In this document: positions 33,460-37,287 of the stretch, one piece after another
Position numbering within the stretch: position 1 is the first letter of the stretch
How the letters are laid out: the number at the start of each line of letters is the position of its first letter
From: CAYZJV01 sp964478945
Lineage (GTDB): Bacteria > Spirochaetota > Spirochaetia > Sphaerochaetales > Sphaerochaetaceae
DNA length: 37,287 nt
Direction of reading: 5' to 3'
Assembly: GCA_964478945.1 (NCBI GenBank)
Contig: CAYZJV010000024.1
Span: forward strand, 1 to 37,287
Made by a program: the position numbers and the translations under genes
Notes under the pieces: model-generated
Database searches by the model: none
The model's input: only the letters and a program-made list of their open reading frames with translations
What the model was told of the DNA's origin: nothing

Positions 33460-34782
33460 TCACATTGTGGTGAATATCTGGAAACCGCTGTACGATTCGG
33501 TGCTGTGCTCGGAAAGATCCAGACCAGCCAACTCCTCGTGATGCCCCACACGCAATCCAATGGTCTTCTTCACCACAAGAAACAATACTCCTGTGGTTAG
33601 CAGTACCCACACACCCACCGATAGCACTCCCAGGGCCTGCACCCCCAACTGGCCGAATCCTCCACCATAGAAGAGTCCACGTATATCATCGGTCGCTCCG
33701 AACAATCCAACCGCCAGAGTTCCCCATACACCACATACGCCGTGGACACTCACCGCTCCCACCGGATCATCGATATGCAGCCGCTTGTCGATGAATTCCA
33801 CCGAAACCACCACCAACAGGCCGGCGATCCCACCGATGATGATCGCGCCGATCGGAGTGACCACCGCTGTGGGAGCCGTGATACCCACCAAACCCGCCAG
33901 AGCCCCGTTGAGCGACATGCTCACATCGGGCTTCTTGAATTTTATCCATGAGACCGCCATGGCACCGATGGATCCCGCCGAAGCTGCAACTGTGGTGGTT
34001 ACCGCAACGGTAGCCATGGTCGCATCGGTTCCACTGAGTGTGGATCCGGCATTGAACCCATACCAACCGAACCATAGGATGAACACTCCAAGACTTGCCA
34101 AGGGGAGATTGTGTCCCGGTATCGCCTTGGACATGATCCCATCACCGGTGACCACGTATTTTCCGATTCTGGGTCCCAATACGATGGCTCCTGCCAGAGC
34201 TGCCCAGCCGCCGACCGAGTGGACGACCGTCGAGCCTGCGAAATCGTGGAACCCGAGACTGGAGAGCCATCCTCCACCCCAAATCCAATGTCCCGAGATC
34301 GGATATACCAATCCCGATATCACCACACTATAGATCAAGTAGGCGCTGAATCGGGTCCTTTCGGCCATCGCTCCAGACACAATCGTCGCCGCGGTGGCCG
34401 CGAACACCACTTGGAACATCCAATCCCGGAACAACGTGGTGTCGGCACCTTGAATGAAGAACTGGGAAGTACCAAAAAGACCACCAAACGAAGTACCGTA
34501 CATCAGGGCCCATCCGATGGCCCAAAAGACCAGTGATCCGGCACTGAAGTCCATGAGATTCTTCATGATGATGTTACCGGCGTTCTTTGCTCGAGTAAGA
34601 CCGATTTCAACCATGGCGAATCCTGCTTGCATGAAGAACACCAGTGCCGCAGCCAACAACAGCCAGATCATGTCCAAGGCCTGTTGGTGCAATGCGAGTT
34701 CCTCCCCCACATCGGCCGCGAACGCCATGGAGGTTCCTACGATCAGAAACACCACTACCATTGCATACTTTTGGATTTTCAT
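33460..34782 (-). CDS. amtB: Ammonium transporter, AmtB family
   Basis: A 440-residue trimeric membrane channel with a cleavable signal peptide (MKIQKYAMVVVFLIVGTSMAFA) and about eleven membrane segments. Family marks are MQAGFAMVEIGLTRAKNAGNIIMKN, GHWIWGGGWLSSLGFHDFAGSTVVHSVGG (the first pore His) and VHGVCGVWGTLAVGLFG (the second). It brings in ammonium for GlnN. ATG 34782 has GGGAAGG close upstream; the open frame before it holds no better start. It starts the amtB-glnK operon under a sigma-54 promoter. Confidence 0.95.
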   Translation of the reverse strand: MKIQKYAMVVVFLIVGTSMAFAADVGEELALHQQALDMIWLLLAAALVFFMQAGFAMVEIGLTRAKNAGNIIMKNLMDFSAGSLVFWAIGWALMYGTSFGGLFGTSQFFIQGADTTLFRDWMFQVVFAATAATIVSGAMAERTRFSAYLIYSVVISGLVYPISGHWIWGGGWLSSLGFHDFAGSTVVHSVGGWAALAGAIVLGPRIGKYVVTGDGIMSKAIPGHNLPLASLGVFILWFGWYGFNAGSTLSGTDATMATVAVTTTVAASAGSIGAMAVSWIKFKKPDVSMSLNGALAGLVGITAPTAVVTPIGAIIIGGIAGLLVVVSVEFIDKRLHIDDPVGAVSVHGVCGVWGTLAVGLFGATDDIRGLFYGGGFGQLGVQALGVLSVGVWVLLTTGVLFLVVKKTIGLRVGHHEELAGLDLSEHSTESYSGFQIFTTM

Positions 34783-34812
34783 TTCCTTCCCCTCTTTTGA
34801 TGTTTGGATATC

Positions 34813-34834
34813 GCACACGATGCAAATCGTGTGC
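34813..34834. repeat. 9-bp inverted repeat lying over the amtB sigma-54 promoter
   Basis: GCACACGAT (34813-34821) and ATCGTGTGC (34826-34834) are perfect arms around GCAA. They span the -24 and -12 boxes and the start region. A protein bound here would block sigma-54 RNA polymerase. The glnN promoter has no counterpart. Confidence 0.55.
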
Positions 34835-34837
34835 CAA
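34821..34837 (-). promoter_or_regulatory. Sigma-54 promoter of amtB-glnK
   Basis: Minus-strand TTGGCACACGATTTGCA fits the consensus at every conserved position, with GG (34835-34834) and GC (34823-34822) spaced by ten. The start should be near 34810, about 28 bases before the ATG. Confidence 0.93.
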
Positions 34838-34948
34838 GAGAATTGAAACAAGCATGCTCCCAGACACAAGTATTTTGAGGGGAGAAAAATAATTTTGTTC
34901 ATGAGTGAATTTGATATCCTATTGGAGTGAGTGAATTGAAAAAAAGAA

Positions 34949-35002
34949 TCCTACATCAAAGTAGGATCAATTGTAGAAAGCTACCGGGATGTAGCTTTCT
35001 AC
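34949..35002. promoter_or_regulatory. Enhancer dyads upstream of amtB, second one a long hairpin
   Basis: One exact TCCTAC-N6-GTAGGA at 34949-34966, and a second dyad at 34973-35002 whose core is AGCTAC-N6-GTAGCT within 12-bp arms (GTAGAAAGCTAC). Centres are 30 bp apart, about 147 and 177 bases before the amtB start. The second covers the stop codon of the activator gene and may also end its transcript, though it has no T-run. Confidence 0.75.
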
Positions 35003-36534
35003 CTCAACTTGTAGCGATCGGGATCCAAGGCATACCGCTCTATCCTGAGTCCCATCATCCTCTCGGTGATACCCAACTCACGGGCAGCCTTGGCTCGATT
35101 CCCAAAGGTATGTTTGAGGGCATCGGCGATCAACTCCTTCTCGAGATTGTCCAATTCCTGCTGCAGCGTGGAGCGGAACTGCGTGTTGGATGATTCGGCC
35201 GATTGCAGTGTCGGAGGAAGGTGGTTGGCATGGATCACATCGTCCCTACTGAGGATCGCCGCACGTTCGATGCAGTTCTCCAATTCACGCACATTTCCGG
35301 GCCAATGGTACATCATCAAAAGATCGATCGCACTACTTGAGATCCTCTTGATATCGAAATGATTCTTCCTGTTGTACTTTTCGATGAAGTGGTCGCAGAG
35401 CAAAAGGATATCCGATTTTCTTTCACGCAGTGGTGGAATATGTAGCGGAAATACATTCAAACGATAATAGAGGTCCTCACGGAACTTTCCGTTTTGGATT
35501 TCCTCCTCAAGGTTCCTGTTCGTTGCAGCGATGATTCTCACATCGACCTTGATCGTCTTTGTTCCTCCCACCCGTTCGAATTCATGCTCCTGCACCACTC
35601 GCAGGAGTTTCACTTGCATTTGCAAGGAGAGTTCACCCACTTCATCGAGGAAGATGCTTCCCCCATCGGCGAGTTCGAACCGTCCCTTGCGCAACATGTG
35701 GGCACCCGTGAATGCTCCCTTCTCGTGTCCGAACAGCTCGCTTTCGATGATTCCTTCGGGAAGGGCCGCACAATTGACTTTGATGAAGGGTTTCTTAGCC
35801 CTGAAGCTGTGGTCATGCAGCTCTTGCGCGACCAATTCCTTACCGGTACCGCTCTCTCCCCGTATCAACACGGTCGCTTCGCTTTTGGACACTTGGGCCA
35901 TCAGAGTGAACAACTCCTGCATGACTTGGGATCGACCGATGATCCGTTCGGGAATCAAACGGTCCTCCAGTTCCTGCTTCAAACGAGCGTTCTCGGCTTC
36001 CAAACGTTCCTTTTCTTCCCTCAATTCCTGCCGGATCTTCACCGCTCTGGCAACCATCGAGGCGACAATCGAGAGCAGGTTGAGATACATGTCAAGATCG
36101 TCGGAATAGACATCGATGAAGGAGATGTTGAGGGTCCCTATGGTGGTCTTGTCGCTTCTGATCGGGACACAAATGAAAGAGACTTGCTTCTTTTGTGCGA
36201 TGAGTTCGGTTTCGGCTCCCGTTTTGTTCATGTACCTCGGATCCTTCGAGATATCTTCGATCACCACATATTCACCGGTCTTCACGACCTGTCCGGTGAT
36301 TCCCTCTCCAACTTGGTATCGTCCCTTTTTCTTCTGGGAGTCGGTCAGGCCATGGGCAGATTCGATGAGGATTTCATTCGTATCACGGTTGATGAGTGTG
36401 ATCGCTCCCCTCACCACCGGAGCATGGGAAGCCAAGGAGTCGAGGATGGGATGGAGGATCTTCTTGAGATCATCGGTTTCATCGAGGATTTTGCTGATTT
36501 CACAGAGAACCTGCAGCGCATCAGCTTTTTTCAT
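34999..36534 (-). CDS. NifA-like sigma-54 activator (GAF-AAA+-Fis)
   Basis: A 511-residue enhancer-binding protein. Residues about 15-165 are a GAF sensor domain, 170-195 a charged coiled coil, 200-440 the AAA+ domain and 460-508 a Fis-type DNA-binding helix-turn-helix (NRAKAARELGITERMMGLRIERY). Walker A is GESGTGKE (226-233), the sigma-54-contacting GAFTGA is at 273-278, and Walker B is GGSIFLDE (291-298). It has no receiver domain, so it is not NtrC; the layout is that of NifA, and no nif gene is in the window. The ATG at 36534 has AGGA eight bases upstream; an in-frame ATG at 36543 overlaps a likely -10 box. Next to two sigma-54 nitrogen operons with shared dyads, it is probably their activator. 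Confidence 0.9.
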   Translation of the reverse strand: MKKADALQVLCEISKILDETDDLKKILHPILDSLASHAPVVRGAITLINRDTNEILIESAHGLTDSQKKKGRYQVGEGITGQVVKTGEYVVIEDISKDPRYMNKTGAETELIAQKKQVSFICVPIRSDKTTIGTLNISFIDVYSDDLDMYLNLLSIVASMVARAVKIRQELREEKERLEAENARLKQELEDRLIPERIIGRSQVMQELFTLMAQVSKSEATVLIRGESGTGKELVAQELHDHSFRAKKPFIKVNCAALPEGIIESELFGHEKGAFTGAHMLRKGRFELADGGSIFLDEVGELSLQMQVKLLRVVQEHEFERVGGTKTIKVDVRIIAATNRNLEEEIQNGKFREDLYYRLNVFPLHIPPLRERKSDILLLCDHFIEKYNRKNHFDIKRISSSAIDLLMMYHWPGNVRELENCIERAAILSRDDVIHANHLPPTLQSAESSNTQFRSTLQQELDNLEKELIADALKHTFGNRAKAARELGITERMMGLRIERYALDPDRYKLR

Positions 36535-36541
36535 GACGCTC

Positions 36542-36570
36542 ATCCTATGGACATGTCATGATTTTTTCAA
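36542..36570 (-). promoter_or_regulatory. Candidate promoter of the NifA-like gene
   Basis: Minus-strand TTGAAA (36570-36565), a 17-base spacer and TAGGAT (36547-36542). The predicted start coincides with the ATG at 36534, so the message may be leaderless or have a second promoter. No enhancer dyad or -24/-12 box is seen here, so no autoactivation is evident. Confidence 0.4.
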
Positions 36571-36627
36571 GCCCCCTAACCACAATCGAGAAGAACCATG
36601 GTGATGGAAAGCAATCCTATTGGGCGA

Positions 36628-36939
36628 TCACACGAATTTGACCGCCGTCCCGTAGACCAGTATCTCAGCCGCTCCTTGGGCGACATTGCTGGTGGCGTAT
36701 CGGATGTTGATCACCGCATCGGCATGCAGATCGGTCGCTTCATCGACCATTCTCTTCGTGGCGATCGCCCTCGCCTCATCTATCATCTCGCCATATCCGG
36801 TCAACTCGCCACCGACAATCGTTTTCAGTCCAGCCATGATGTCCTGACCGAGGTGCTTTGCCCGGATGGTGGACCCCTTCACGATTCCCAAGGTTTCGAT
36901 CTCCTTGCCGGTAATGAAGTCAGTATTTACCAAGATCAT
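36628..36939 (-). CDS. YbjQ/UPF0145 family protein
   Basis: A 103-residue protein of the UPF0145 family (YbjQ), small cytoplasmic proteins forming pentamers. Family marks are MILVNTDFITGKEIETLGIVKGS, the GGELTGYGEMIDEARAIATKRM block with the conserved Glu, and HADAVINIRYATSNV. The function is unknown; a metal-binding role has been suggested for the family. ATG 36939 has GGAGGAAAAGG upstream and overlaps the membrane-protein gene by 20 bases. Confidence 0.9.
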   Translation of the reverse strand: MILVNTDFITGKEIETLGIVKGSTIRAKHLGQDIMAGLKTIVGGELTGYGEMIDEARAIATKRMVDEATDLHADAVINIRYATSNVAQGAAEILVYGTAVKFV

Positions 36940-37138
36940 CCTTTTCCTCCTCTTCCAATTCCTTGTTCCTTTGCATCAATAGATATCCCAACGTCACCAC
37001 CAAAGAGAGGACCACCAATGCAACAACCACTTTGAATGCCATGGGAATCGGCAGATAGAGGAAGATTGCGGCATACCCCAAAATGAAGACAACCGTAAGG
37101 AATGCGAATAGAATTGGTGCTATCATCTTCTTTTTCAT
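36920..37138 (-). CDS. Small two-helix membrane protein
   Basis: A 72-residue protein with two hydrophobic segments (residues about 6-28 and 35-54) joined by a short loop, then a highly charged tail NKELEEEEKDDLGKY. I do not recognise the family. Its 20-base overlap with the YbjQ-family gene supports it being real and co-expressed. A role as membrane anchor for the YbjQ-family protein is only a guess. Confidence 0.65.
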   Translation of the reverse strand: MKKKMIAPILFAFLTVVFILGYAAIFLYLPIPMAFKVVVALVVLSLVVTLGYLLMQRNKELEEEEKDDLGKY

Positions 37139-37181
37139 AGCAAGAGTATACAGCGAATCAGCGATTTGTGAATGAGAAATC

Positions 37182-37287
37182 TCACGAGAGGGGAACAGTT
37201 GTTGTCGATTTTTTCCTATTGGTTCCCATCTCGTTCATCGCGGTCGCGAACAACACCACCAAACCTCCCGCAAGTTGCCACATGGTC
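37182..37287 (-). CDS. C-terminal end of a probable membrane protein (partial)
   Basis: The frame ending at TGA 37184-37182 gives 34 residues, with a hydrophobic stretch MWQLAGGLVVLFATAM and a polar tail NEMGTNRKKSTTTVPLS, as at the last membrane helix of a transporter. The gene starts outside the window. Identity cannot be judged. Confidence 0.45.
   Translation of the reverse strand, partial: TMWQLAGGLVVLFATAMNEMGTNRKKSTTTVPLS

Noticed and set aside
33059..35002. Standard NifA sites TGT-N10-ACA or NtrC-like GC-rich sites in the nitrogen block
   Set aside because: Neither pattern is present at the dyads; the repeated element is TCCTAC-N6-GTAGGA.
1..37287. tRNA genes, CRISPR arrays, insertion sequences or prophage genes
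   Set aside because: I looked for tRNA-like cloverleaf sequence, evenly spaced repeats, transposase motifs and phage proteins and found none I could support.

Overview
The window is a gene-dense stretch of a bacterial chromosome, about half G+C, with most genes on the minus strand. I see no tRNA, rRNA, CRISPR array, transposase or phage gene. The content (glutamine synthetase III with GltBD, an Amt/PII pair lacking the uridylylation tyrosine, an anaerobe-type hybrid cluster protein, an Lcl-domain lipoprotein, an FMN riboswitch) suggests a strictly anaerobic bacterium, most likely a spirochaete of the Sphaerochaeta/Treponema kind. That assignment is an inference from gene content.

Layout. 1-180: a complete FMN riboswitch and its promoter, reading leftwards out of the window. 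182-1924: an acetolactate synthase-like ThDP enzyme. 2181-7294: an accessory locus with a PqqD-like (B1) peptide-recognition protein divergent from a coupled cassette (B2 transglutaminase-like protease, NTP_transf_5 nucleotidyltransferase, kelch lipoprotein), then an AT-rich gap, a 50-residue lasso-type precursor and an Lcl-domain lipoprotein. No lasso cyclase is present in the window. 7291-13767: a complete trpE-G/D-C/F-B-A operon with two gene fusions, behind a consensus promoter wrapped in three identical 9-bp repeats. 13910-15309: a membrane GGDEF protein coupled to a HIT protein. 15410-17273: hcp, with an activator-type promoter and a strong terminator, then a methyltransferase. 17940-22153: an OsmF/YehYXW betaine-type ABC importer. 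22154-24814: a Ca2+/cation antiporter and an Orn/Lys/Arg decarboxylase.

24815-36543 is a coherent nitrogen-assimilation block: glnN-gltB-gltD (ammonia to glutamine to glutamate) and amtB-glnK (ammonium uptake and its PII regulator). Both operons have a textbook sigma-54 -24/-12 promoter. Each is preceded, 100-180 bp upstream, by a pair of dyads about 30 bp apart, three of which fit TCCTAC-N6-GTAGGA exactly. A NifA-like GAF/AAA+/Fis activator is encoded next door. The natural reading is a self-contained sigma-54 nitrogen regulon with a UAS unlike the NifA one. The window ends with a YbjQ-family protein, a small membrane protein and the tail of another membrane protein.

The two most interesting items are the cyclase-less lasso-like RiPP locus and the sigma-54 nitrogen regulon with its dyad enhancer. 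Several convergent gene pairs meet stop-to-stop with no room for a terminator.
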